Assembly (NCBI GenBank): GCA_023386635.1
Contig: JAEWJH010000018.1
Coordinates: 1-64,000 of the forward strand
Direction of reading: 5' to 3'
DNA length: 64,000 bases
Origin: Pseudomonadota bacterium
GTDB lineage: Bacteria; Pseudomonadota; Alphaproteobacteria; Rhizobiales; Xanthobacteraceae
The notes below the pieces were generated by a model. The model had not been told where the DNA came from, did not search any database, and saw only the letters and a list, made by a program, of their open reading frames with translations. This document shows, one piece after another, positions 1 through 8,701 of the stretch (positions are counted from its first letter, which is position 1; every line of letters starts with the position of its first letter). Position numbers and translations under genes: made by a program.

Positions 1-531
1 GCCGAGTGTCGTGCGCCGCAGCACCCATTGCAGCGCAACGATCACCGCGACGCCGGCAGCAAGCATGATGACGTTATCGTAACGGAGATTGAAAGTGCCG
101 AGCGAGATGGAGCCGTTCGGCAGCAGCGCGGGAAACGGTTTCGGATTGGCGCCCTGCGGGTAGAACAGCCGGACCGCCTCGCGCAGCACGGTGCCGGCCA
201 TCAGAGTGATCAGCAGCGTGTTGAGTGCCGGCGCGGTGCGCAGCGGCAGCACCAGCAGCCGCGCGATCAGCATACCGAGCAGCGCCATCATCGCCACCGC
301 GGCGAGCAGGATCAGCAGCAGCACCAGCGGGCCGTTGGTGATGCCGAGCGCCGTCAGGCCGATGAAGGCGGCGAGCGCCGTGAAGGCGCCGACCGTGAGC
401 ACGTCGCCATGCGAGAATTTGATGACGTCAAGCACGCCGAAGAACAGCGTGAAGCCGACGGCCACAAGGGCATACATCATGCCGAGCATCAGCCCGTTCA
501 TGACGTATTGGGCGAGCAGGCCCGCATTCAT
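1..531 (-). CDS. livH: Branched-chain amino acid-type ABC transporter permease, LivH family (3' end beyond window)
   Basis: Inner-membrane permease of a LivH-type ABC importer. The 177 visible codons start at 531 with MNAGLLAQYVMNGLMLG and contain the family signature region around residues 20-45 (ALVAVGFTLFFGVLDVIKFSHGD), followed by several strongly hydrophobic segments. The frame stays open to base 1, so the C-terminal part lies outside the window. It is downstream of and co-directional with the binding-protein gene at 604-1770, separated by a stem-loop. LivM, LivG and LivF partners would be expected beyond the left edge. The family is clear; the substrate is unknown. Confidence 0.9.
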   Translation of the reverse strand, partial: MNAGLLAQYVMNGLMLGMMYALVAVGFTLFFGVLDVIKFSHGDVLTVGAFTALAAFIGLTALGITNGPLVLLLILLAAVAMMALLGMLIARLLVLPLRTAPALNTLLITLMAGTVLREAVRLFYPQGANPKPFPALLPNGSISLGTFNLRYDNVIMLAAGVAVIVALQWVLRRTTLG

Positions 532-561
532 GCGCGATACCCTGTGATGACAGGAAAGATC

Positions 562-592
562 ATGCGGCGGGACGGTGAGCGTCCCGCCGCAT
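562..592 (-). terminator. Perfect 13-bp stem-loop between binding-protein and permease genes
   Basis: The arms at 562-574 and 580-592 are perfectly complementary (ATGCGGCGGGACG and its reverse complement) around a GTGAG loop. On the minus strand the hairpin is followed by a short T-rich stretch (GATCTTTCC). It lies between the binding-protein stop and the LivH start. Partial termination or 3'-end protection here would give more binding protein than permease. The structure is seen directly; the function is inferred. Confidence 0.65.
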
Positions 593-603
593 TGTGAACA
601 GCC

Positions 604-1770
604 TTATTTCTGGCCCGGCAGCTTGCGCTTGCCGGTGGCGTATTCGCTGTCATCCCATTCCACGAACTTTCCGTCCTGCACCACATATTTGGTGATGACG
701 GCGACCGTGTTCTGGCCGTGGTCGTCGAAGGTGATCTTGCCGACGATCGAGTCGCGATCCTTCACATTGGCGAGGTCGGCGATCACTTTCTTGCGGTCCG
801 GCCCGACCTTCTCGATGCTGTCGAGGATCATCGCCATCGCCGCATAGGAGAACGCGCCGTATGCCTCCGGCGGGTTGTCGTATTTCTGCGCGTTGTACTT
901 CTCGAGGAAGAACTTGCCGCCCGGCAGCTTTTCGGTCGGCGCGCCCTCTCGGAAGGCGAGCGAGCCCTCGGCGAGCGGACCGAGACCCTGGATGAACGCG
1001 TCGGAGACGATACCGGACGTGCCGTCGAACACCGCCTTGATGCCGAGCTTGTCCATCTGCGCGCGGATGCGCACGCCGATCGGCGTCAGGCCGCCGAAAT
1101 AGATCACTTCCGGATTGAGCGCCTTGATCTGGGTGAGCTCGGCGGTGAAATCCTGCTGGTCGGCGGTGACGCCGAAGGTGCCGACGATCTTGCCGCCGAC
1201 CTTCTGGAACGCTGCGCTGAAGTACTGGTTGTGGCCCTTGCCGTAGTCGGTGGTGTCGTGGATCACCGCCGCGGTCTTGTATCCGACCTTGTGCAGCAGT
1301 TCGGCATTGGCATCATTCTGGTTGATCATCGTACCGTTGACGCGATGCACCTCCGCATATTTGTTGCGATAGGTGATGTCGGGCAGCACCGCACCCCAGA
1401 CGATGATCGGGAAGCCGAATTTGTGATAGACGTCGACGGTGGCGATCGCCGTCGCCGAGCAATAGTGCGTGGCCGCGCCGATGATTTCCTTGTCCGCCGC
1501 CATCTTCGTCGCGACCTGAACCGCGACGTTCGGTTTGCACTCGTCGTCGAGCACGACGAGTTCATATTCATATTTCGATTTCGGATCGGCGTTGCGCAGC
1601 TTGACGGCGAGATCGGCCGAGTTGCGGCCGCCGAGGCCGTTGGCGGATACGCCGCCGGTGAGCGGACCGATGAAGCCGACTTTGACTTTGTCTTTCGCCT
1701 CGGCAATGCCGATGCCGGTCGCCAGTGTCGCCACCGCGAGGATCGCGGTTATGGTTCGTCCCGTGCCCAT
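604..1770 (-). CDS. ABC transporter substrate-binding protein, Leu/Ile/Val-binding family
   Basis: Periplasmic ligand-binding protein of about 388 residues. A hydrophobic signal peptide (GRTITAILAVATLATGIGIAEA) precedes the mature start KDKVKVGFIGPLTGG, which is typical of the LivK family fold. ATG 1770 is preferred because a good AGGGAGGA Shine-Dalgarno sits just upstream; an in-frame ATG at 1797 lacks one and would blunt the signal peptide. It is followed by a hairpin and a LivH permease. Such proteins in catabolic regions often bind aromatic acids or amides rather than amino acids, so the ligand is open. Confidence 0.92.
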   Translation of the reverse strand: MGTGRTITAILAVATLATGIGIAEAKDKVKVGFIGPLTGGVSANGLGGRNSADLAVKLRNADPKSKYEYELVVLDDECKPNVAVQVATKMAADKEIIGAATHYCSATAIATVDVYHKFGFPIIVWGAVLPDITYRNKYAEVHRVNGTMINQNDANAELLHKVGYKTAAVIHDTTDYGKGHNQYFSAAFQKVGGKIVGTFGVTADQQDFTAELTQIKALNPEVIYFGGLTPIGVRIRAQMDKLGIKAVFDGTSGIVSDAFIQGLGPLAEGSLAFREGAPTEKLPGGKFFLEKYNAQKYDNPPEAYGAFSYAAMAMILDSIEKVGPDRKKVIADLANVKDRDSIVGKITFDDHGQNTVAVITKYVVQDGKFVEWDDSEYATGKRKLPGQK

Positions 1771-1988
1771 CACAGTCCTCCCTCTTTTGCGGTCCATTAG
1801 ACCCCGAAAGACGGTTTTCTCGCAAGGTCGTTGCCTCGCAATGCATCATCGCAACGCTTATTCGCGAAAATCGCAGGAATGTGTGTAGAATTCGCCGCCT
1901 GCGCGTGACGGTGACGCCTATGTGGCGCGAGGCGCTGGGCTTGAGGGGGGCAAACCCCAACAAAAAGGGGGCGCGCTGACGCAGCGGA

Positions 1989-2912
1989 TCAGCGAGGATC
2001 GTCAATAAAGGCTAGGATCGCGCGACCCAGCGCATCGTCGGCCGTATTGAAATGCCCGATAGTGGAGGTGTGGTTGTGCCCCTTCAGCCACATCATCGGC
2101 GGCGTGCGCCGCTTGGCCTGGCCGAGCCGGAACACCAGTTCCGCGCAGTGAATGTCGAGCAGGGGGTTTTCGTATTCGCCCCAGGCGACGAAGGTGGCGA
2201 CGCTGTCGGCACCCACATGCGACACCGGTGACAGCGCATCGAGCGTCGCCGCGTCGGCGGTCTCATAATAGGTCTCGACGCGCTTCGCGTTCGGGTTGTC
2301 AGGAAACACGTCGGCGCGCACGCGCCCGCTGACGACAATGAAGCCGCGCAGCCCGTGGCCGTCGGCCGGCTGGAACCGCTTGTCGTAGGCATAGCTGCCG
2401 GCATGCGCGCAACCTGCGGAATGGCCCATCAGGAAAATGCGGTCGCGGTCGATGCCCAGTTCGTCAGCGTGATCGCGCACATGGCGCACGGCGTCACCGA
2501 CATCGACCGTTGCCCCCGGATAGGTGGCGTCGCCGGCGAGGCGATAGCCGATATTGACGCCGACGATGCCGTGCCGGGCAAAATAATAAAGTACGTTGGA
2601 ATAGATCTGCTCGGTGCGGTTGCGATTGCCGTCGAGGAACGCGCCGCCATGGACGAACAGGACCGCGGGGCGTTTGGCTTTTCCGCCAGCCGGCATGAGG
2701 ATGTCGAGTTCGTGGCGCTCGTGCGTGCCGTAGCGGATATTGCGCGTCACCGTCACGCCTTCGCGCGGCGCGTTGACGAGAACCTTGCTGAATTCCTCGA
2801 GCATCAGCTTGATGTGGCTGCGCACATCCTGTCCCCAGCGCGGGCCGACCTCCGCCATCAGCTGGCGCAGCGCGGGCGGAATGTCCGGCATCGGTGACAG
2901 GGTGTCGCTCAT
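1989..2912 (-). CDS. Alpha/beta hydrolase, carboxylesterase / kynurenine-formamidase-like
   Basis: Cytoplasmic hydrolase of 307 residues with no signal peptide. The oxyanion-hole motif HGGAF and the nucleophile elbow GHSAGC are both present, and a late His (GHNHTS) completes a plausible Ser-Asp-His triad. This layout is that of the small HSL/BD-FAE esterases and arylformamidases, which cleave esters or N-formyl amides. It is the last gene of the minus-strand importer operon that begins at 8521, so it probably hydrolyses the imported compound or an intermediate. The exact substrate is unknown. Confidence 0.85.
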   Translation of the reverse strand: MSDTLSPMPDIPPALRQLMAEVGPRWGQDVRSHIKLMLEEFSKVLVNAPREGVTVTRNIRYGTHERHELDILMPAGGKAKRPAVLFVHGGAFLDGNRNRTEQIYSNVLYYFARHGIVGVNIGYRLAGDATYPGATVDVGDAVRHVRDHADELGIDRDRIFLMGHSAGCAHAGSYAYDKRFQPADGHGLRGFIVVSGRVRADVFPDNPNAKRVETYYETADAATLDALSPVSHVGADSVATFVAWGEYENPLLDIHCAELVFRLGQAKRRTPPMMWLKGHNHTSTIGHFNTADDALGRAILAFIDDPR

Positions 2913-3074
2913 CGTATCCTCATCGGCTTCGGCGTAATGCTGTTGTCGCTACGCCGGTCAGGTGCAGCAGGTCAAGCACCGGAGGACTGCGTTGCCCGCA
3001 GGGCCGAATCGCGCACCGGTTGCCGGATTCAGCGATGCGCAGGATCGCGGTGCGCCATTCGCTCCTGCCGTCGT

Positions 3075-4274
3075 CTAGCCGATGATGTGAAAGCCGCGGG
3101 GGAATTTCTGCAGCGGTTGCGCGCCGTTATCTGTCACGACCACCAGGTTTCCGGTCTGCACGCCGGCTTTCCAGTCCTTCGTGACGACGTTCGGCTGGAT
3201 GACAAGGGCCATGCCCGTTTTCAGCGTCATATCCGGCATCGCGCCGGCGGCCGGGCGGCTTGCCGAGCCCAGCACCGGCGGCAGATAGCCGCCGCCATAA
3301 CCATGGATCAGATCATCGATGATCGTGTAGCCGGCGGCCTCGATCTTGTGCGAGGCGGCGACGAGGTCGCGCACGTGAATGCCGGGGCGGACCAGCGCCA
3401 TGATGTCGTCGAGCACGGCATCGGCGACGGCGTGCAGGTCGCGATACAGCGCATTGGGCTCGCGGCCGATGAAGAAGGTGCGCAGAACCTGACCGGTATA
3501 ACCCCAGTAATCGACGCTGAGCTCGGTCGACAGAGCGTCACCGGTCGAGAGCTTGCGCCCCGAGGGATATTGCCGTGGCACGGCAGCGTCCGGCATATCC
3601 ATCGACGCCGCCTGGAAGTAGTGGATGAAGTTGGTGCCGCCGTAAGGCAGATAGGGCGCCTGCACCAGGGCGCTCAAGGCGCGCTCGTCGAGGCCCGGTT
3701 TCGCGCCTTCCGCCAGGGCGGTGACGGCGAGGTCGGTGAGATCGGCCGCCAGTTGCAGCCAGCGCAGCTCTTCCTCGGACTTGACGAGGCGCGCCTGCGC
3801 GTAGGCCTTGTTCATGTCGACGATATCAAAGGTGGCGGCCAGCATGCCGCTTTGCGCTGGTGTCATGCGGCCGATAACACCAACGCGGCATTTGCCGGAT
3901 TTCGCTTTGGCAATGGCATCGGCGGCAAGCTGTACAGCGCCGGCCTCGCCCCAGAGCACCTCGGTGTCGTTCGACAGCCGACGCGCCAGCGGCAGGTGAT
4001 TGAAATGCTGAACATACATCCGACGCGGCGTACCGGGGATTATCAACGTAACGGCTTCCGCCGTCACCGGCCACCCGGTGATCCAGCTCGTCGCGGTCCC
4101 GGCGCGCATGAATTCGGCCACGATCAAGGCGTCAAGCTGATGCGCCGCCATCATCTGCGCAAGCAGCGCATCGCGCCGCTTCATCTCCACGTCGGAGAAG
4201 CGGGGATAAGGTTCGCCGAGCAGGTCGGCATAGCGCGCTTCGAGTGCGGCCTTGAGTTCGGCGAGGGTTTTCAT
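3075..4274 (-). CDS. M24 (Xaa-Pro peptidase/creatinase-fold) protein with altered metal ligands
   Basis: A 399-residue protein with an N-terminal creatinase-like domain (about 1-165) and a C-terminal pita-bread domain (about 170-399). The usual five metal ligands Asp-Asp-His-Glu-Glu are largely not conserved. Glu251 stands at the first position, the second Asp is absent in WGYTGQVLRT, His324 is kept (IHGYGGG), and Gln360 and Gln373 replace the two Glu. It therefore resembles metal-free creatinase-type C-N hydrolases more than an aminopeptidase. It lies between the binding protein and the esterase of the same operon, downstream of a terminator-like hairpin. The catalytic role is uncertain. Confidence 0.85.
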   Translation of the reverse strand: MKTLAELKAALEARYADLLGEPYPRFSDVEMKRRDALLAQMMAAHQLDALIVAEFMRAGTATSWITGWPVTAEAVTLIIPGTPRRMYVQHFNHLPLARRLSNDTEVLWGEAGAVQLAADAIAKAKSGKCRVGVIGRMTPAQSGMLAATFDIVDMNKAYAQARLVKSEEELRWLQLAADLTDLAVTALAEGAKPGLDERALSALVQAPYLPYGGTNFIHYFQAASMDMPDAAVPRQYPSGRKLSTGDALSTELSVDYWGYTGQVLRTFFIGREPNALYRDLHAVADAVLDDIMALVRPGIHVRDLVAASHKIEAAGYTIIDDLIHGYGGGYLPPVLGSASRPAAGAMPDMTLKTGMALVIQPNVVTKDWKAGVQTGNLVVVTDNGAQPLQKFPRGFHIIG

Positions 4275-4291
4275 TGTCGGACGATCCTGAC

Positions 4292-4325
4292 AAAAGAAAC
4301 GCCGCGCCGATAAGCCGGCGCGGCG
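4292..4325 (-). terminator. Terminator/attenuator downstream of binding-protein gene
   Basis: A perfect 10-bp GC stem (4300-4309 with 4316-4325, loop ATAAGC) is followed on the minus strand by GTTTCTTTTG. It sits between the binding-protein stop (4342) and the M24 start (4274). It looks like an intrinsic terminator that would lower expression of the two downstream genes relative to the binding protein. Confidence 0.7.
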
Positions 4326-4341
4326 ACGTGTCGGAGGCGTG

Positions 4342-5397
4342 CTATTTCGCGAAGGGCTTTTCGGCTTCCAGCCGCTTCACCGCTTCCTTGGCGATGCTGG
4401 TGTCGAACAGACGTTCGGCACTGACCTTCTTCTCGATATAGTCGTAGTAGTCCGCCCAGTAGTCCTGCATCTTCATGAAGGCCGGGATGTTCGGAACGCC
4501 GTCCTCGTTGGTGTAGGACCAGTTCGGCGCGATCGCCTTCACGGTTTCCGGTTTCTGCAATGCCGTGGTCTTGGCGAGGATTTGGACGATGTCGGCATGC
4601 TTGTCCGGGTCGATCGCCGCGGCATTGAACTCCTTCACGCCTTGCAGATAGGCCATGGCGAAGCGGATCAGCACGTCGCGCTTGTCCTTGAGCAGGTTCT
4701 GCCGGGTCGCGATCACGGCGATCGGTCCATCCGGCTCGATCTTGTCGCCAGTGACGACCATCGGGCCCCAGCCGTTCTTTTCGGCGAAGAAGCCGAACTG
4801 ATAGGCCAGGTCGGTGGCGTCGATCTGGTTCTGGCCGAGCATCTTCATCAGGTCGGGCTGCGGGACGTTGAACACCCACTGCACATCCTTGCGGGGATCG
4901 AGGCCGGCCTTCTGCAGCGCCAGCGAGAACATGTACTGGTTGATCGCGCCCGTGCCGCTGACGCCGATCTTCTTGCCTTTCAGCTTCGCGAAGTCGGCCA
5001 CCGTCTTGATCCCGCTGTCGGCCATCTGCTTGCTGACATTGATGACGGTATAGCCGCGGCCGGCTTTGTTGTTGCCACGATCGAGGATGACCACCAGCGG
5101 CGCGCCGCGTGCAACGCTGTTGAACAGGCTGGCGTTGGCGGTCATGAACGTCATGTCGAGATCGCCGGCGATCAGTGCCGGCACTGCCTGCTGACCGTCG
5201 ATGAACATCTTGGTCTGGATATCGAGGCCGAGTTTCTTGAAGTAGCCTTTCTCGTTGGCGACGAGGAAGCCGCCACCCGTGATGAACGGTCCTTCGCCGA
5301 CGCGGAGTACATCCGCGGCGGCGGCCGGCCGCGGCCCGAGACAAGCCAGCGCGAAAGCCGCGCCGGCCAGAGCCAGAGTGATGACAGAACGTTTCAT
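4342..5397 (-). CDS. ABC transporter substrate-binding protein, NitT/TauT (NMT1/THI5-like) family
   Basis: A 351-residue exported protein. The signal peptide is MKRSVITLALAGAAFALACL to about AAAA, and the mature start is DVLRVGEGPFITGGGFLV. The body shows the two-lobed SsuA/THI5 pattern, including LIAGDLDMTFMTANASLF and LKGKKIGVSGTGAINQY. It works with the permease at 6904-7713 and the ATPase at 7715-8521; the aminohydrolase gene lies between them. Family members bind sulfonates, taurine, nitrate, thiamine precursors or aromatic carboxylates. The ligand here is unknown but is probably the substrate of the neighbouring hydrolases. Confidence 0.9.
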   Translation of the reverse strand: MKRSVITLALAGAAFALACLGPRPAAAADVLRVGEGPFITGGGFLVANEKGYFKKLGLDIQTKMFIDGQQAVPALIAGDLDMTFMTANASLFNSVARGAPLVVILDRGNNKAGRGYTVINVSKQMADSGIKTVADFAKLKGKKIGVSGTGAINQYMFSLALQKAGLDPRKDVQWVFNVPQPDLMKMLGQNQIDATDLAYQFGFFAEKNGWGPMVVTGDKIEPDGPIAVIATRQNLLKDKRDVLIRFAMAYLQGVKEFNAAAIDPDKHADIVQILAKTTALQKPETVKAIAPNWSYTNEDGVPNIPAFMKMQDYWADYYDYIEKKVSAERLFDTSIAKEAVKRLEAEKPFAK

Positions 5398-5444
5398 GCG
5401 CTTATTCCCTCCGTTTGGTTTTGTTTCGTCTTCTGCGTAACAGT

Positions 5445-6896
5445 CTAGGCTTGGGCTCGCCGCACCGAGCGTGCGGCGGGATGTGGTACGGGCCAGTGCG
5501 AGATGAAGCGGTCGGCGACACCGGCGCTCGCCGCGATCTCGGCGCCGAGCTTTTCGGCTTCCAGCACGACCTCTTCGGGGTTCGGGCCGTTCATGAACCG
5601 CCCGTCGCGGTAGACGATCTTGCCGCCGACCATGACGACCTTCGCGTCCGATCCCTTGCCGGCGCAGACGAAGGCGGAGAGGGGGCGCTGCAGAACGCCC
5701 ACATGCGGGCGACGCATGTCGAAGACCGCGATGTCTGCCAGCTTGCCCGGCTCCAGCGAACCGATCTCGTCGTCAAGCCCGGCGGCGCGGGCCCCGTCTA
5801 TGGTCGCCATCTCGACCGCGCGCTCGATCGAGATGCGGGTAGGATCGAGATGACGCTGATGCTGAAGCAGCACGCAGCCCTTGATCTGCTCGAACATGTC
5901 GTCGGTGTAATCGACCATTGGCCCGTCGGTGCCGAGCGCCGTGACGATGCCGAGATCAGAGGCATTGGCGATCGGCCCGATGCCGCCGCCACGGATCGAT
6001 TCACTGGTCGGCGTATAAACGAGGCTCGCGCCGACATGGGCCATCTGTTCGAGGTCGAGTTCGGTGCAGTGGATGCCATGCGCCAGCATCCAGCGCTCGT
6101 CGAGCACGCCGAGCTGCATCAGGTAACGGACATCGGTGCGGCCGGTCTCGCGCAGGTGCTTGAGGAAGCCCTTGTCCAGCGAGAACGTGCCGGCGGCAAT
6201 ATGGCTGCTGATGCGCACGCCGAGGTCGCGCGCGAGCGTATAGCCGCGTGTGATGAGGTCCTCGGTGCTCATGCCGGAGGAGGTCCAGTGCGCATTGGCT
6301 TCGATCACCATGCCCATGCGCACCAGGCCGTCGTAGCGGCCGTCCCAGCGTTCGATCTCCTCTTTGACGTCGGCGAGCGACTCGTCGAGCGTCAGCGGAT
6401 GGGCTGCGAAGCGCGGATTGCGGCAGCGCAATTCCTTACCGAAAATCTGGCGGATACCGAGTTCGGCCTGTGGCTCGACAATAGCCTTGACGATCTCCGG
6501 CGTCGTGACGGTGACCGAGTGGTTGAACGAGCAGGTGGTGCCGGTCGCCAGCATCTCCATGCCGCACTGGTAGCTCGAGACCCGCATCGCTTCGGTCGAC
6601 AGCTTCGACACCAGCGGAAACACCAGATCGCTGATCCAGTCTTCCAGCAGCAGCCCGTCGGCCGCGCCCTTGAACAGACAGTACCAGTGATGCTGGTGCA
6701 TGTTGATCAGGCCGGGCATGACCAGACAGCCCTTGGCGTCGACCACCTCGTCAAAGTCGCGCTCATTAAACGCCGCGGCCGATGGCTGAACCGACAGCAC
6801 GCGCCCATCCGCAACCGCCACCGCGCCGCCCGCGAACACGTCGCGCTTCTCGTTGACCGTGACTACATAGCCATTCTTGATCAGTACGCGGCTCAT
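5445..6896 (-). CDS. Amidohydrolase-superfamily aminohydrolase (SAH/MTA deaminase, TRZ/ATZ type)
   Basis: A 483-residue cytoplasmic metalloenzyme. The N-terminal metal motif is HQHHW (HxHH class). Further ligands are the His of SSHIAAG, the His pair of AHGIH and the Asp of LGTDGP, followed by the C-terminal composite-domain motif GSLEPGKLADIAVFD. This subgroup deaminates or dechlorinates N-heterocycles (adenosine derivatives, guanine analogues, s-triazines). The position between the permease and the binding protein of one ABC importer argues for action on the imported N-heterocyclic or amine compound. The precise substrate cannot be assigned. Confidence 0.88.
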   Translation of the reverse strand: MSRVLIKNGYVVTVNEKRDVFAGGAVAVADGRVLSVQPSAAAFNERDFDEVVDAKGCLVMPGLINMHQHHWYCLFKGAADGLLLEDWISDLVFPLVSKLSTEAMRVSSYQCGMEMLATGTTCSFNHSVTVTTPEIVKAIVEPQAELGIRQIFGKELRCRNPRFAAHPLTLDESLADVKEEIERWDGRYDGLVRMGMVIEANAHWTSSGMSTEDLITRGYTLARDLGVRISSHIAAGTFSLDKGFLKHLRETGRTDVRYLMQLGVLDERWMLAHGIHCTELDLEQMAHVGASLVYTPTSESIRGGGIGPIANASDLGIVTALGTDGPMVDYTDDMFEQIKGCVLLQHQRHLDPTRISIERAVEMATIDGARAAGLDDEIGSLEPGKLADIAVFDMRRPHVGVLQRPLSAFVCAGKGSDAKVVMVGGKIVYRDGRFMNGPNPEEVVLEAEKLGAEIAASAGVADRFISHWPVPHPAARSVRRAQA

Positions 6897-6903
6897 CGTG
6901 TCC

Positions 6904-7713
6904 TCAGTTCTTGCTAGCGGCCCATGGTGCGATCCAGCGATCGATCCGCGCCTGGGTCTTCATGATGACGCCGCCAAACACCGCGAGTACGATCAAGGCA
7001 GCAAACACTTTCTCCGTCTCCATCACCTGTCCGAAGCGGATCAGCAGATAACCCATGCCGCTTTCGTTCGAGCCGCCGATCATTTCGGCGGCGACGACCA
7101 GGATGATGGTGACGCCCATGCCGAGATGCAGGCCGGCAAAGATGCTCGGCACCGCCGCCGGGATGACCACCTTCATCTGCACTTGCCGTTCGTTGGCGCC
7201 GAGATCGCGCGCGGCGCGCAACAGGCCCTGATCCGCCTGACGGATGCCGGCATAGGTGCTGATCAGCACCGGGAAGAATGCTGTAATGGCGCTGATGGTG
7301 AGGATGTAGGTCTCGCCGGTGCCGAGCCAGATGATCAGCAACGGAATCAGCGAGATTTTCGGCAGCGGATAAAGCGCGGCGATCCATGGATCGAGCACGC
7401 GCGCCACGATGCGCGACATGCCCATGAACACGCCGAATGCGACGCCGAGCACGCCTGCGACGAGGAAGCCAGCCATGATACGCAGGAAGGTGACCGACAG
7501 ATGATAGGGCAGGGAGCCGTCGGCGATCATCAAAGCGAGATAGCGGGCGATCGCGCTGGGAGCCGGGAGGATGATCGGCGGCACGTCGCGCGTGTGCACC
7601 ACCAGTTCCCAGATGCCGAGGAAGAGCACGACCGACGCGAACGGCAAAACCCGCAGCCAGAGCGGATCACGTGACTTTTTCTTCGCGCGCGTGAATGTCG
7701 ATGTCCCGGACAT
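6904..7713 (-). CDS. ABC transporter permease, NitT/TauT (SsuC) family
   Basis: A 269-residue inner-membrane subunit with about six hydrophobic segments. The cytoplasmic EAA loop region is visible as EMKVVIPAAVPSIFAGL-like sequence (ARDLGANERQVQMKVVIPAA), the ATPase docking motif of the family. It starts one base after the upstream ATPase gene ends and stops seven bases before the aminohydrolase start, so the genes are almost certainly co-transcribed. It forms the channel for the importer with the ATPase at 7715 and the binding protein at 4342. Confidence 0.92.
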   Translation of the reverse strand: MSGTSTFTRAKKKSRDPLWLRVLPFASVVLFLGIWELVVHTRDVPPIILPAPSAIARYLALMIADGSLPYHLSVTFLRIMAGFLVAGVLGVAFGVFMGMSRIVARVLDPWIAALYPLPKISLIPLLIIWLGTGETYILTISAITAFFPVLISTYAGIRQADQGLLRAARDLGANERQVQMKVVIPAAVPSIFAGLHLGMGVTIILVVAAEMIGGSNESGMGYLLIRFGQVMETEKVFAALIVLAVFGGVIMKTQARIDRWIAPWAASKN

Positions 7714-7714
7714 C

Positions 7715-8521
7715 TCAGCCCGCCACTTCGTTCTGTTGCCGCATGGCGTTGAGCACCTCTTCGCGGATCAGATGCAGGATGCGGTCATAGAGCTCGCCGA
7801 ACTCGGGAGAGTTGATCAGTTCCTGCGAGCGCGGCCGCGGCAGGTCGATCTTGATGACTTCTTTGATGCGCCCCGGCCGTGCCGTCATCACCACGACCTC
7901 GTCGCCGAGCAGGATCGCTTCGTCGATGGCATGGGTCACGAACAGGATGGTCTTGCGCGTCAGTTCGAAGATGCGGGTCAACTCCTCCTGCATCACAATC
8001 TTGGTCTGCGCATCGAGCGCGGCGAACGGTTCGTCCATCAGCAGGATCGGCTGATCCATCACCAGCGCGCGGGCGAGCGCCACGCGCTGGCGCATGCCCC
8101 CCGAAAGCTGGCTGCACTGCTTTTCCTCGAAATGCTTCAGGCCTACCGAGGCGATCATATCCTTCGCGCGCGCATAGCGCTGCTCGCGCGGGACGCCCGC
8201 CATTTCCAGGCCGAAGGCGACGTTGTCGATGACGTTTCGCCACGGGAACAGATTGAGATTCTGCCACATCATCACCGAGCGCTCGCCGGGGCGGGCTGAT
8301 GGCGCGCCGGGCGAACCGGGGTCGACAATGCGGATGCTGCCGCTTGTCGCCTTCTCGATGCCGCCGATGATCTGGACCAGCGTGCTCTTGCCGCAACCCG
8401 AAGGGCCGAGCAGGCACGTCAGCTTGGACGAACCAAAATGATGATTGATGCCGTCGAGGGCGAGAATGCCGTCGCCACCGTCGTCCCAAACCTGCACGAG
8501 ATCTTCGACGAAGATATCCAT
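7715..8521 (-). CDS. ABC transporter ATP-binding protein, NitT/TauT (SsuB) family
   Basis: A 268-residue ATPase with Walker A GPSGCGKST, signature LSGGMRQR, Walker B ILLMDEPFAALD and switch His in VTHAIDEA. The C-terminal extension (DLPRPRSQELINSPEF) is usual for SsuB/TauB-type subunits. The start at 8521 has a GGGAG Shine-Dalgarno. It is the first gene of the six-gene minus operon running down to 1989. The promoter must lie in the 180-bp region shared with the divergent MarR gene, which contains a palindrome. Confidence 0.93.
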   Translation of the reverse strand: MDIFVEDLVQVWDDGGDGILALDGINHHFGSSKLTCLLGPSGCGKSTLVQIIGGIEKATSGSIRIVDPGSPGAPSARPGERSVMMWQNLNLFPWRNVIDNVAFGLEMAGVPREQRYARAKDMIASVGLKHFEEKQCSQLSGGMRQRVALARALVMDQPILLMDEPFAALDAQTKIVMQEELTRIFELTRKTILFVTHAIDEAILLGDEVVVMTARPGRIKEVIKIDLPRPRSQELINSPEFGELYDRILHLIREEVLNAMRQQNEVAG

Positions 8522-8611
8522 GCACTCTCCCGTGAACTCCGCGCGTCCTGTTGGCTTTATCAGGTGCGCCAGGTTGTCAGTCGGATCAGCTTGTCAGTGT
8601 CGATCAGCAAT

Positions 8612-8626
8612 GTTAAGTATCTTAAC
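8612..8626. promoter_or_regulatory. Candidate MarR operator (perfect palindrome)
   Basis: GTTAAG-TAT-CTTAAC is a perfect 6-bp inverted repeat with a 3-bp spacer. It lies in the AT-richer part of the divergent promoter region between the ABC ATPase (start 8521) and the MarR gene (start 8702). Size and position fit a MarR-family dimer site controlling both directions. The palindrome is seen directly; binding is inferred. Confidence 0.55.
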
Positions 8627-8701
8627 GTTAAACTATCTCATCGCAATCCTCGGATGCTGTCAAGCGCGCCGACGCGACAATCCCGGAGCTTCGACACCGA
8701 T

